Positions 8,168-16,297 of a DNA stretch of 36,088 bases are shown one piece after another; the stretch's first letter is position 1; each line of letters starts with the position of its first letter. The notes beneath the pieces are model-generated. The model did no database searches, had not been told where the DNA came from, and was given only the letters and a program-made list of their open reading frames with translations. Origin of the DNA: Lachnospiraceae bacterium (GTDB lineage: Bacteria > Bacillota > Clostridia > Lachnospirales > Lachnospiraceae). The stretch lies in assembly GCA_017478245.1 (NCBI GenBank), contig JAFVDW010000091.1:1-36088 (forward strand). The letters are read 5' to 3'. The translations under genes and the position numbers were made by a program.

Positions 8168-8497
8168 TCATTCAAGTGTTTCTGCAAAAATACTCTTTAA
8201 TACCTCAAATGGAATATCCTGGTTTATACCTATCTGAAGCATTCCTTTAGGAGTAATTTTGTACCCTTCCAACTCTTCCTTATGCTGCAATACAGCTTTT
8301 GCCTCAATATTAATATGATCCTTAAAAGGTATAAGTCTCACGAAAGAATCACGGATATAATAGCTCGGCAGTTTCGCCCACATTTTTTCTTCAGGATTAC
8401 AAGAAGCGCTTTCAAAAATCATATCTCTCAACTGATTGAAAATATCAGCAATCTCATTTGGATAATTGTCTATATATTCCTTTATCCGAGAATCCAT
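8168..8497 (-). CDS. DUF1801 (YdhG/iron-chaperone-like) protein
   Basis: A 109-residue protein resembling the DUF1801/YdhG family of small frataxin-like folds. Supporting features are the N-terminal IKEYIDNYPNEIADIFNQLR, the central EEKMWAKLPSY (family members have a similar E-x-x-W/I-x-Y-x-x-P block) and the FKDHINIEA segment followed by KGMLQI. The start is set at the ATG at 8497 because GGAGG lies 8 bases upstream; an ATG 15 bases earlier overlaps that ribosome site. Biochemical role is not established for the family. Confidence 0.75.
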   Translation of the reverse strand: MDSRIKEYIDNYPNEIADIFNQLRDMIFESASCNPEEKMWAKLPSYYIRDSFVRLIPFKDHINIEAKAVLQHKEELEGYKITPKGMLQIGINQDIPFEVLKSIFAETLE

Positions 8498-8529
8498 TGC
8501 TTTTTCCTCCATTATTTTAAAAGATATTT

Positions 8530-9357
8530 TTATCCCATATATTTCTTATGGGCAAGCTTGACATTGCTCTGTTTTACCATCGCGTAATGCAGCGTAGTAT
8601 CAATCTTCTCATGTTCCAGAAGCTTCTGCACCTGTTCAATGGGCATTCCCCTGTCGATTGCAGTTGTGGCCATTGTTCTCCTAAACTTATGCGGGTGAAC
8701 ATGCTTTACTTCACATTGCTCGCCCATCTTCCTGAGCATAATCTCCATTCCGCCGGCTTTAAGTCTTCGATGCGGATTTCTAATCGTAACAAATAACGCA
8801 GGGTTCTCATCACTCCTTGATGACAGGTATTTTTCGAGATGAAGCTTCGTCTTTGCATCAAAATAAACTATCCGCTCCTTGTCACCTTTACCAAGTACGA
8901 TGCACTCACGCTCTTCAAAATCCATATCAGATATATCAAGGTTCACCAGTTCGCCGACTCTCATTCCAGTCGAATTCAAGAAATCTATGATTGCAAGGTT
9001 TCTGATTTCCCTGCAATCATCCCTCAGTTTTTCCAAATCCTCGTCGGCATAAGTTTCCCTGACCACAGAAGTGGTTTTAATCTTATGAATACGACGCAGG
9101 GGACTTTTGTATATATAGCTCTCATCCTCTAGCCATTTGAAAAAACTTGATAAATTGCGTCTTACATTATCTACGGTTGCCTTACTTACACCGCTCATCT
9201 GATACTCGGATAAGTAATTCCTGATATCATCCGTATTCATCACGCAGACATTTTTATCAGACTTTTCGAGAATCTTGCCTATGTTGAACTTATACAGGAA
9301 CAGCGTCTTTTCAGACCTTCCCTCCAGTCTCTTCACAGAAAGGAATTCATTTAACAT
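8530..9357 (-). CDS. Tyrosine-type site-specific recombinase (XerC/D-like)
   Basis: A 275-residue integrase-family recombinase. The N-terminal SAM-like core-binding domain (about 1-95) precedes a catalytic domain carrying the full set of residues: R133 in STGMRVGEL, K160 in the GKGDKER hairpin, H223-x-x-R226 in HPHKFRRT, H249 in KLLEHE and nucleophile Y258 in TTLHYA. The ribosome site is weak. It lies between a Fic gene and a DUF1801 gene and no phage, conjugation or tRNA attachment site is visible, so it may act on a local inversion or cassette site rather than on a prophage. Confidence 0.9.
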   Translation of the reverse strand: MLNEFLSVKRLEGRSEKTLFLYKFNIGKILEKSDKNVCVMNTDDIRNYLSEYQMSGVSKATVDNVRRNLSSFFKWLEDESYIYKSPLRRIHKIKTTSVVRETYADEDLEKLRDDCREIRNLAIIDFLNSTGMRVGELVNLDISDMDFEERECIVLGKGDKERIVYFDAKTKLHLEKYLSSRSDENPALFVTIRNPHRRLKAGGMEIMLRKMGEQCEVKHVHPHKFRRTMATTAIDRGMPIEQVQKLLEHEKIDTTLHYAMVKQSNVKLAHKKYMG

Positions 9358-9422
9358 TTGAGGTTCCGGGGATTTAATCCACTATTTTCATGCCGGGGAG
9401 CAAACGCATGTAACAATATGCT

Positions 9423-10523
9423 CTATTCCAGAGACTTCTTCAATTCTTTTTCATGACTTTTAGTAAAATCACTAAGCTTATACGATCTGATACGTTCGTT
9501 TACCATAATAGGTTCAACAAACCCGGTCTTAACAAGAACTGACAATCTGTTTATTATTGTTTTATTTGTGACATCAAATTCCTTGCTGACTTCAATCGGC
9601 GTGAATTCCCTTTTGTAATGCTTCATAAGGAACAATAGCAGTGCTTTCTCTTTTCCCTTTAGGTAGGAAAGACTGCCGGCCACTTCTTCATTGCTCGAAC
9701 CTTCTGACAGTTCACAAATTTTATTTGAATAAAGCTGGACCATTCGAAGGAAATAGTTTATCCATATTTCCGGATGCGGTGGCTCATTCCTACCTGAATA
9801 ATAAAGCGCCGGCAATCCCATTTGAATGGATTCATAGTATTCACTCACATCATAAGCAAAGTACTCTTCCAAAGATCCAATACCATTAAACCCATATCCG
9901 TTGATATCAAGAACATATCCCGAAAGCAGACGCGCAGTTCTTCCGTTACCATCTTCAAATGGGTGAATTGTCACCAATTGATAATGCACTATCGCCGCCA
10001 CGATAAGTGGATGATCGTCCGTTGTGTTCACATATTTCACTAATTCATCCAGCAAGCTCGGAATATCTGAATACTCCGGTGGTATATAGTCGGGATTTCC
10101 TGTTTGTGAATCGTATACAGCAAATAGAACGCCTGGAGGCATCGGATCACGAAGTCCTATCTTTTCCATTGATGCTCCTTTTTCTACATATTTCTGTACA
10201 TCAAGGATCAGTTTTTTAGAGAATTTCTCTTTCTCTTTAGCCTTTTTCTCCAGATAATTCAGAGCAAGGAAATAATTCCTTACCTCTTGTTCAGGCTTTA
10301 GAAAATGCTTCCTTTCATCTCGCTCAATCACTTCATCAACCTGTTTTTCAGAAAGAGGATTTCCTTCGATCTTGTTTGATGCATACGAGCTCTTCATTTT
10401 TGAGTTTTTGCGTAGCTTGCTTGCAACAGATCTAGACATTTTTACGGTAGAAACCCTATATCTGTTTTTTTCGATTTCCGTTATATACTTAAGAATCTCG
10501 TTGGTCAGTGTCGCTTTAATCAT
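9423..10523 (-). CDS. Fic-domain protein (AMP-transferase type) with N-terminal inhibitory helix and C-terminal winged helix
   Basis: Predicted to attach AMP or a related group to hydroxyl side chains of a target protein. The active-site motif HPFEDGNGRTAR (187-198) matches HxFx(D/E)GNGRxxR exactly. An N-terminal inhibitory helix of class II Fic proteins is visible as SNKIEGN (49-55), whose Glu normally blocks the gamma-phosphate site, so activity should be self-restrained. The C-terminal about 60 residues (TPIEVSKEFDVTNKTIINRLSVLVKTGFVEPI) form a winged-helix DNA-binding domain. Ribosome site GAGGTGA precedes the ATG. No separate antitoxin is needed for this class and none is next to it. Confidence 0.92.
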   Translation of the reverse strand: MIKATLTNEILKYITEIEKNRYRVSTVKMSRSVASKLRKNSKMKSSYASNKIEGNPLSEKQVDEVIERDERKHFLKPEQEVRNYFLALNYLEKKAKEKEKFSKKLILDVQKYVEKGASMEKIGLRDPMPPGVLFAVYDSQTGNPDYIPPEYSDIPSLLDELVKYVNTTDDHPLIVAAIVHYQLVTIHPFEDGNGRTARLLSGYVLDINGYGFNGIGSLEEYFAYDVSEYYESIQMGLPALYYSGRNEPPHPEIWINYFLRMVQLYSNKICELSEGSSNEEVAGSLSYLKGKEKALLLFLMKHYKREFTPIEVSKEFDVTNKTIINRLSVLVKTGFVEPIMVNERIRSYKLSDFTKSHEKELKKSLE

Positions 10524-10542
10524 GCCAAATCACCTCAAGATA

Positions 10543-10602
10543 ATCATATTAGAATTGGAATAAAAAGTCCATTATAATTTCACTATTTTTTCACTATTTT
10601 TC
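10543..10602 (-). promoter_or_regulatory. Fic promoter with 11-base direct repeats
   Basis: On the minus strand -35 TGGACT (10571-10566) and -10 TATGAT (10548-10543) are 17 bases apart, leading into the fic start at 10523. Immediately upstream of the -35, two copies of TTTCACTATTT (plus 10578-10588 and 10589-10599) sit 11 bases apart, one helical turn, as expected for cooperative binding of a regulator. The Fic winged-helix domain is an obvious candidate, by inference. Confidence 0.45.
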
Positions 10603-10654
10603 ATTATGCTTAGAAAGTTATTTTACAAGATAATCTTTCACCATAAACTTGAAG

Positions 10655-11062
10655 TTACTTAAATGTTACTTCACTTTCTTCTGCCGGTCTGATGATATGC
10701 TCACTAACCGTAACAATATATCCGCTTGCTCTCATATCACCTATACCTTTTTCAAAACCCTTTGCACTTTCTGTTTCAATTATTTTTCCGCCGATAGGAA
10801 CTAATAATCGCGGGTTATCTACAGACGGCAAATATTTCTCATATAATAGTTCTATTTTATCTACTTTTCCCTCTAAAACCAGTAAATCAGTCCATTTAGA
10901 ACTGTGTGCTTCATAACAGTAATCTATCTTTCCTACATCAACGGGAGTGTTTAAGTAGTCAGTCTTATATACAAGCCATTTAATTGTACCTCCCACAGTA
11001 AATGGTATTCCGCAACATTCCATTTGCCAACTTTCATAAAAAACTATACATTTATTTTCCAA
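10655..11062 (-). CDS. DUF6578-like protein of unknown function
   Basis: A 135-residue protein with the segment VFYESWQMECCGIPFTVGGTIKW near its N-terminus, the hallmark I associate with DUF6578 (W-Q-M-x-C-C-G-x-P-F). The Cys-Cys pair may matter for metal or redox binding; nothing more is known. I place the start at the TTG at 11062 because a strong AGGTGATC ribosome site lies just before it. The longer frame beginning with ATG at 11128 would overlap the upstream gene by 37 bases and adds residues with no family match. Confidence 0.65.
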   Translation of the reverse strand: MENKCIVFYESWQMECCGIPFTVGGTIKWLVYKTDYLNTPVDVGKIDYCYEAHSSKWTDLLVLEGKVDKIELLYEKYLPSVDNPRLLVPIGGKIIETESAKGFEKGIGDMRASGYIVTVSEHIIRPAEESEVTFK

Positions 11063-11091
11063 AAGATCACCTCGCGCAATCCCAAATTGTA

Positions 11092-11511
11092 TTACTCGAA
11101 TGTAAAACTCTCTGTTTTCAAATCGCAATAGTATCTTCCGCTTTCTGCGTTGAATTTCAAAACACAGTAGTCTGGATCGGTAACGCCGCCCTTATAAAAT
11201 ATTGTGTCGCCTTTGCGCCAAATCATATCTTTCGTCTTTTGGTCAGTCAACACTTCCATGTTGCCTTTCAACATAACACCCGTGTACTTAATCAAGCCTT
11301 TATGGTAGAAGTAAATACAGGCATTCGGATTATTCATATACTGTTTTACTCTCATTGAAGAAGTGTTCGTTGAAAAATAAAACTGACGTAACCCATCAAT
11401 TTTTCTTGGTTTCAGCATTGCTTTTACATTGGGGAATCCCTCTTCGTCAACAGAACAGATAAAAGCAACTTTTTGTTTCCTGATAAATTCTGCTATTTTA
11501 TTGTTATCCAT
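11092..11511 (-). CDS. Pyridoxamine 5'-phosphate oxidase-like flavin protein
   Basis: A 139-residue protein of the split-barrel FMN-binding fold. Typical features are the start MDNNKIAEFIRKQKVAFICSVDEEGFPNVKAML, where family members read out a C/T-x-D-x-x-G-x-P strand, then FYFSTNTSSMRVKQYMNNPNACIYF and a final KFNAESGRYYCDLKTESFTF. These small proteins often bind FMN or F420/haem and are annotated as general-stress or PNPOx-like proteins; the substrate is unknown. A GGGGGAAA ribosome site precedes the ATG. Its stop lies 29 bases before the DUF6578-like gene. Confidence 0.85.
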   Translation of the reverse strand: MDNNKIAEFIRKQKVAFICSVDEEGFPNVKAMLKPRKIDGLRQFYFSTNTSSMRVKQYMNNPNACIYFYHKGLIKYTGVMLKGNMEVLTDQKTKDMIWRKGDTIFYKGGVTDPDYCVLKFNAESGRYYCDLKTESFTFE

Positions 11512-11535
11512 AATATTTCCCCCATAAATCCCGAG

Positions 11536-12185
11536 TTATCGTCTACAAAACTCAAAAACTCTGTCGTAAAAGTCTTTTGCCTCCTCGAAAGCGCCGTGTC
11601 CGAGACCTTTATAAACATATAGTTCACTCTTGGCAATCCCCCTGTTCAAGTCATAAGGAGCATCGTTACCAACAATATTATCATCATCTCCAGCGATAAT
11701 CATTGTCTTGCAGCTAATCTTTGATAACTCAGCTCGCGAATCGAATCCCAGGATTAGCCATATCGTTCCAACCGGAAACGGCTTCTTTCACAACGCCATT
11801 CGCGTTTGGAGCCGTAACCGCAAGGAGCAGTTTAATCACCATCTTCGGATGGTCTATTGCAATATATTGAGAAATCATGCCTCCTTGAGAAACACCGAGA
11901 AGATACGTCTGTTCAATTCCAAGGCACCTCATAGCCAGAACCTGATCATTTGCCATATCCCTTATGGTATATCCGTCTGGCATTTTGTTCTTTCTGCTGA
12001 ACATATACACTGTATCGTCATGAAAAAATTTCCTATAAGGCGACGACAGTATCCATGCCTTACCTTTTACCGTTGTCAAGCCATCCGAAAGTCCTGGTAG
12101 AACAACCAGTTTTTTTGCGGTCACTGCCAAAGGAAACATAGTACATTTCTGTATTACCTGCTGTTACATAGCCATTCCTTCGCAT
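11536..12185 (-). pseudogene. Alpha/beta hydrolase, broken by a homopolymer frameshift and an internal deletion
   Basis: Reading from ATG at 12185 (good AGAGAGG ribosome site), the product starts MRRNGYVTAGNTEMYYVSFG and continues SDRKK. At a run of seven A (minus strand; plus 12110-12116) the frame shifts; with six A it would read on as LVVLPGLSDGL. The middle carries the nucleophile elbow GVSQGG. After GWNDMANPGIR (near 11735) the frame changes again and continues as FDSRAELSKISCKTMIIAGD, then DDNIVG (acid) and GLGHGAFEEAKDF (catalytic His region), ending at 11536. About 40-60 residues of the cap region seem missing at the second junction. Two separate lesions make it a pseudogene rather than one sequencing error. 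Confidence 0.8.
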
Positions 12186-12310
12186 AACCTCTCTCCCTCT
12201 TAGCGTTTAATTAAGTATAAGCGGTTTTGATAAAAAAGACAACCAAAAGGCAAAAATGGTCACAGAAATTTAAAAAAGTCAATTAACTAAACAAGCAATA
12301 CCGATTTGAC

Positions 12311-12358
12311 ACAGTAGTTAAGGGATAGTGGAGTGCTCCATTATCCCTTAACTATTGT
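12311..12358 (+). repeat. Near-perfect 23-bp inverted repeat with a tiny loop
   Basis: Arms 12311-12333 and 12336-12358 pair over 23 positions, with two positions being G-T pairs when read on the plus strand. The sequence lies downstream of the minus-strand DUF4097 gene and of the broken hydrolase start. No T run follows on either side, so it is not a classic terminator; a small mobile or boundary element, or a plus-strand structured RNA, are alternatives. The remainder of 12186-12430 shows nothing else I can name. Confidence 0.6.
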
Positions 12359-12430
12359 AGTCCTTAGCTCAATGACATTGACAAGCTTGATGGGCTTTTT
12401 ATATGATTTCAAAGAAATATCTCTTTTTTC

Positions 12431-13381
12431 CTACCTTGTAAATAGGACATTCAAATTCCCCATGGAACAATCTAACTGCATATTTTTATCCGCGTCATTA
12501 TCCACAGTTCTGCTGCTTCCCAGACCACTGAAGGATTGTTTTCCAATGGTAAGATTTCCCATGGCAGCGTTCACCTCATAATTGAAATCGTCTTCACTGC
12601 CCTCTACTGTCAGCTCCAACTGCCCCATCGCGCATTCCAACTCAGCCTTTTCATGGATGTCACCTGCCAAATGTACGGCTCCCATACCCACTTCCACATC
12701 CAACGTATCTACATCCATATCCTGCACCTGAACCTCGCCCATACCAACCTCAATGGAACAATCCTCCGCTTTCAGATATTCCATTTCAATCTGTCCGGCA
12801 CCAAGCTCCAAATCCACCACCTTGGCATACACCTTTCCCAGATTTAACATTCCGGCTCCCAAAGATACCACTACCCTGTCAAAGAAATATTCCTCAGGCA
12901 CATAAAGCGTTATTTTACAGTTATGAGCCACCTTTTTCATACCCTTCTTCGCGGCTTTCACGAATAATTCCTCATCCTCTACATAAGCCTGCAGCTTCCC
13001 TGCTGCTTTCGCCTCCACATAAAAATTTTCATCATCAGAGGGCTTCCATATCAGTTCGCAGTTTCCTACATCCATCAACAGCTCTGATACATTGCTGCCC
13101 AGACGGAACTTCTCTACATCCCCTGTATAAATCTTATAATCAGAGTCAAAGTCTACTGCAACCTCACTACCATTGCTAATCACTCCATTCTCTAACACAG
13201 AAATCCCAAACGCATCACTAAACGGATTCAGGTTCATATGTACCCTTCCATCTGTAGACTGTGCCACCACTTCATCTATTCTTTCTGCTCCGACAATACT
13301 GGTTGCTGTCACACTGATCAGCACACCCGCCAGAATCAAAGCTAACGCAAGAATAGCAGACCGTTTCATAAACTTTTTCAT
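12431..13381 (-). CDS. DUF4097-family beta-strand-repeat envelope protein
   Basis: A 316-residue protein with an N-terminal membrane anchor or signal (KKFMKRSAILALALILAGVLISVTATSI). The rest is a DUF4097 (putative adhesin/LiaX-like) right-handed beta repeat: the C-terminal half repeats a short motif such as LELGAGQIEMEYLKA, IEVGMGEVQVQDMDV, VEVGMGAVHLAGD and CAMGQLELTVEG. The start overlaps the stop of the DUF1700 gene by 4 bases (ATGA), showing translational coupling. In Firmicutes this gene follows PadR and DUF1700 genes and is associated with envelope-stress modules; the exact role is unknown. Confidence 0.88.
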   Translation of the reverse strand: MKKFMKRSAILALALILAGVLISVTATSIVGAERIDEVVAQSTDGRVHMNLNPFSDAFGISVLENGVISNGSEVAVDFDSDYKIYTGDVEKFRLGSNVSELLMDVGNCELIWKPSDDENFYVEAKAAGKLQAYVEDEELFVKAAKKGMKKVAHNCKITLYVPEEYFFDRVVVSLGAGMLNLGKVYAKVVDLELGAGQIEMEYLKAEDCSIEVGMGEVQVQDMDVDTLDVEVGMGAVHLAGDIHEKAELECAMGQLELTVEGSEDDFNYEVNAAMGNLTIGKQSFSGLGSSRTVDNDADKNMQLDCSMGNLNVLFTR

Positions 13382-14088
13382 TCTCCAACCTCCCTCTTGC
13401 CAAATATCTTTCTAAACAGTGCCGCAATACCTTTGAAAATGGCAGGCGTAGCAATCCCCGCCATAGCTACGGTCAGCATCATAAAAAGAATTCCGACTCC
13501 TAAACAGATTAGCGCTACTGCAAACACCGCTAAACTCACCAGGGGCGATGTCCCAAGACACAGCACCGCAGCTATCACTAAACCAACCGCTACTGCAAAC
13601 ATTACGACTACAGTTAAACCAAAAGCAAAAATACATGCAAACCACGCTATCAGAATGCAAAACAATGTACCCAGCACTCCTGCGCCGACTCCCAAAAACG
13701 CCGGTGCCAAACACACACAGGCTAATACAATCAATATGATTACCCAGGTGGGCAATCCCTCTTTCTTCTGTACACTTGGCGTATAATCCGTTGTATCTGC
13801 CCATGAATTCTCATTGAAATTCCTCTGGGGCTGCTGTCCATATTCTACCAATGCCTTATCCCAGGCTATGGTCTTGCTGTCATCACCATTGCCACTCGCA
13901 TAAATATCCTGCTTGATATTTTCAGCCACTTTTATAGGATCCCCCAAAGCCTCCAGCACTTCCTGTTCTTTCTCCGCACCTGCATCATCAAAATAGTCAT
14001 TGTAATACTGCAATGCCTCCGCTCTCTCTTCCGGGGATATGTTCTGAAGCAGATTTTCTAATTGTCTCATAAATTCTGTTCTGTTCAT
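13378..14088 (-). CDS. DUF1700/HAAS-domain membrane protein
   Basis: A 236-residue protein. The N-terminal HAAS-like domain (MNRTEFMRQLENLLQNISPE then YYNDYFDDAGAEKEQEVLEALGDP, about 1-60) is a cytosolic helical unit found with PadR regulators. After a polar linker it has four to five membrane helices (about 125-220). I set the start at the ATG at 14088 because GAGGAGAAAA precedes it directly; an upstream ATG 30 bases earlier lacks a site. It lies 38 bases after the PadR stop and is coupled to DUF4097. A role in membrane sensing together with PadR is likely from family context, not shown. Confidence 0.87.
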   Translation of the reverse strand: MNRTEFMRQLENLLQNISPEERAEALQYYNDYFDDAGAEKEQEVLEALGDPIKVAENIKQDIYASGNGDDSKTIAWDKALVEYGQQPQRNFNENSWADTTDYTPSVQKKEGLPTWVIILIVLACVCLAPAFLGVGAGVLGTLFCILIAWFACIFAFGLTVVVMFAVAVGLVIAAVLCLGTSPLVSLAVFAVALICLGVGILFMMLTVAMAGIATPAIFKGIAALFRKIFGKREVGE

Positions 14089-14126
14089 TTTTCTCCTCAT
14101 TGCTGCGCTGCTTTTCACCTGCTATT

Positions 14127-14474
14127 TTATAGCGCGCTTCCATCCTTTCCCTCAAATTCTATCTTACCCTCAAACAGCCCTGTAATCTTATCCGCATAGC
14201 TTCTCCACTCGCTCTCATACAGCCTAAGCTGTGCCCAGCCCCTGCTGGTAATCTTATAATACCGCCTGTTTCTGCCAGCACACTCCATGTCGTACACTTC
14301 CAGACATTCATCCTTCTGCAATCTCCTCAACACCGGATATAATGTGGACTCAGACAGCTCAATCACCTGCCGCACTTCCTGTGTAATCTTGTAACCGTAA
14401 GTGCCCTCCGGCTCCTTGGAGACGATGGCCAGCACAATGGCATCCAGCAATGCTGCTCCTGTGTTAAATACCAT
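14127..14474 (-). CDS. PadR-family transcriptional regulator
   Basis: A 115-residue winged-helix regulator. The PadR signature is clear: LLDAIVLAIVSKEPEGTYGYKITQEV, then LSESTLYPVLRRLQKDECLEVYDME, then GRNRRYYKITSRGWAQL, with a C-terminal dimerisation helix. Start at the ATG at 14474 has GAGGTGAGAAA immediately upstream; the frame is open for 33 more codons but those run through the leader and are unlikely to be translated. It is the first gene of the PadR-DUF1700-DUF4097 unit. Its own promoter is buried in a perfect 22-base inverted repeat, so autorepression is probable. Confidence 0.92.
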   Translation of the reverse strand: MVFNTGAALLDAIVLAIVSKEPEGTYGYKITQEVRQVIELSESTLYPVLRRLQKDECLEVYDMECAGRNRRYYKITSRGWAQLRLYESEWRSYADKITGLFEGKIEFEGKDGSAL

Positions 14475-14526
14475 TTTCTCACCTCTTATCATCCATTTTT
14501 CAAGATGGGTTATTATATTTTTGTGC

Positions 14527-14590
14527 AATATTATATGCCGTATAGTATTGCTATCACACATACTATACGGCATATAATATTATTTGTCAA
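14527..14590 (-). promoter_or_regulatory. PadR promoter with a 22-bp perfect inverted-repeat operator
   Basis: Perfect arms of 22 bases at 14527-14548 and 14560-14581, 11-base centre. On the minus strand -35 TTGACA (14590-14585) and -10 TATAGT (14567-14562) are exactly 17 bases apart; the right arm covers the spacer and the -10, and the left arm lies just past the start site. Occupancy of both arms would block initiation. Each arm contains an AT-rich site ATACTATACGGCATAT centred on CGG. Confidence 0.8.
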
Positions 14591-14671
14591 CTAAAATTCT
14601 CAGAAATTTTATATTGCCATTTTATGAAGTCCTTTTATTTATCCTATGTCTTGAAACCTATCTCGTTACAA

Positions 14672-15985
14672 TCAGTGCTCCATTTTCCAAAAGAACGCGC
14701 TGTATGCGGGAAGCAGGCTCCCCCCGCCAAAATCATGCTCCTTGCCATTTATCAAATCCACCGCCATGCCACATCCGGCATCAAAATGTGCCATAAAATC
14801 CTCTCCATCCGCATTGATTGCTACCAACACACGCTCCGTGTCTGTCTTTCTCTCAAAAATACACTGCTTATTGGTCAACAGCACCGAACGAAAAGCCCCA
14901 TAATTCAGCGCATTGCTATTCTTCTTTGCTACGGTAAGTTGCGCGATCCACTCCGTCAATTCATTCCACGCAGGTGCCTCAAAACAAGGACGCAGCGCAG
15001 GATCCCCCTCTTCCTTTCTTGCCTTTGCTCCCCATTCGCTGCCGTAGTATACACAGGGAATTCCGGGCATACCAAACATCAACGCATATATGAGCGGCAG
15101 ATGCCTCTCATTTTGCAGAATACTTGCCACTCTGGTCACATCATGATTATCCACAAAGGACAACAGATGCTTCCCCTTGTACAGCGTCCAATTCTCCGGT
15201 CCGAACTGACGCAGCAGGGAATGATTGATTTCAAACATGTTCAAACTATTGAAGCTGCTGTGCAACCCCTTGTAACACTCATAATTCGTAGCAGAATGCA
15301 GCATTGCGTCGTTCATCAGACGATTATAATCTCCATGCAGCATCTCTCCCAACAAATAAAAGTCCTCTTTCAAGCCCTGCGTAAAGGAGCGTAGTCTGCG
15401 GACAAAATCCTCCGGCAAACAATATGCCACATCCAGACGCAATCCATCGATTCCGAATTCCTCCACCCAGAAGCGAATACTCTCAAAGAGATATTGCACC
15501 ACATCTTCATTATATAGATTCAGCTTCACCAGGTCATAATTGCCTTCCCAGCCCTCATACCAAAGCCCATCATTATAATGGGAATTACCATCGAAGGCAA
15601 TCCGATGGAACCAACTCACATACCCCGATGACTCTCTGTACTGTAAAACATCCTGAAAAGGACCAAAACCACGCCCTACATGATTAAATACACCATCCAA
15701 CACCACTCGAATCCCCTCCTCATGAAGGGCATCGCAGACTTCTTTAAAATCCTCATTCGTTCCCAGTCGCACATCCAATTTCCTATAATCTCTTGTATTG
15801 TATCCATGGGTGTCCGATTCAAAGATGGGAGAAAAATACACAGCATTCACTCCCAACTGCTTCATATGGGGTATCCACTCCTTCACTTTTAATATCCTGT
15901 GCTCCAGAACACCATCGTTCTCAAATGGAGCCCCACAGAACCCTAACGGATAAATTTGATAAAATACACTTTCATATGCCCACAT
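14672..15985 (-). CDS. GH13 alpha-amylase-family glycoside hydrolase (intracellular)
   Basis: A 437-residue (beta/alpha)8 enzyme. Conserved regions are DGVFNH (97-102), GLRLDV with nucleophile D185, LLGE with acid/base E214, and FVDNHD with the transition-state D282. No signal peptide is present, so it should act on maltodextrins or related alpha-glucans already imported. The compact size and lack of an N-terminal beta domain argue against neopullulanase with the full dimerisation module; cyclomaltodextrinase/amylase-like activity is the best guess. It has AAAGGAGTGG before the ATG and its own promoter; no sugar transporter adjoins it. Confidence 0.9.
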   Translation of the reverse strand: MWAYESVFYQIYPLGFCGAPFENDGVLEHRILKVKEWIPHMKQLGVNAVYFSPIFESDTHGYNTRDYRKLDVRLGTNEDFKEVCDALHEEGIRVVLDGVFNHVGRGFGPFQDVLQYRESSGYVSWFHRIAFDGNSHYNDGLWYEGWEGNYDLVKLNLYNEDVVQYLFESIRFWVEEFGIDGLRLDVAYCLPEDFVRRLRSFTQGLKEDFYLLGEMLHGDYNRLMNDAMLHSATNYECYKGLHSSFNSLNMFEINHSLLRQFGPENWTLYKGKHLLSFVDNHDVTRVASILQNERHLPLIYALMFGMPGIPCVYYGSEWGAKARKEEGDPALRPCFEAPAWNELTEWIAQLTVAKKNSNALNYGAFRSVLLTNKQCIFERKTDTERVLVAINADGEDFMAHFDAGCGMAVDLINGKEHDFGGGSLLPAYSAFFWKMEH

Positions 15986-16026
15986 CGCTTTCCACTCCTT
16001 TGTATAATCCTCATATCAGCAGAAAT

Positions 16027-16055
16027 ATTATACCTTATTTTTGCCTTCTTCTCAA
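16027..16055 (-). promoter_or_regulatory. Promoter of the GH13 gene
   Basis: TTGAGA (16055-16050), a 17-base spacer and a perfect TATAAT (16032-16027) on the minus strand, about 40 bases before the ATG at 15985. No catabolite-response-like palindrome was noticed around it. Confidence 0.65.
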
Positions 16056-16151
16056 CCATTGACCACCTTAGTACCGCTGCAGGATTCCTTGCAAACACTT
16101 GTTATTCAATTCCAGTGAACACAATGTCACTTTTGAATGATTTTTTTATAG

Positions 16152-16181
16152 AAATCCACAAAATCCACAGAGTTATCCACA
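16152..16181 (+). promoter_or_regulatory. Cluster of DnaA-box-like sequences
   Basis: A perfect consensus box TTATCCACA lies at 16173-16181, preceded by two near-boxes AAATCCACA at 16152-16160 and 16161-16169. They sit in the 312-base gap between the GH13 gene and the helicase gene. The remaining gap (16182-16297) is AT-rich with no gene. Such a cluster could be a DnaA-binding site or chance in AT-rich DNA. Confidence 0.35.
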
Positions 16182-16297
16182 TTTGCACACTTGTCGTTTG
16201 TTTGTTTTTTTGACCGTCAATCTACGGAAATTATGGCGTCATTTCTTGCAAATAAAAAACTTTAATTTGTGATTCTATTTATCATTATTTATTGTGC

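Noticed and set aside
8530-10523. Prophage or toxin-antitoxin unit built from the recombinase and Fic genes
   Set aside because: No phage genes are present, and the Fic protein carries its own inhibitory helix; no antitoxin gene adjoins it.
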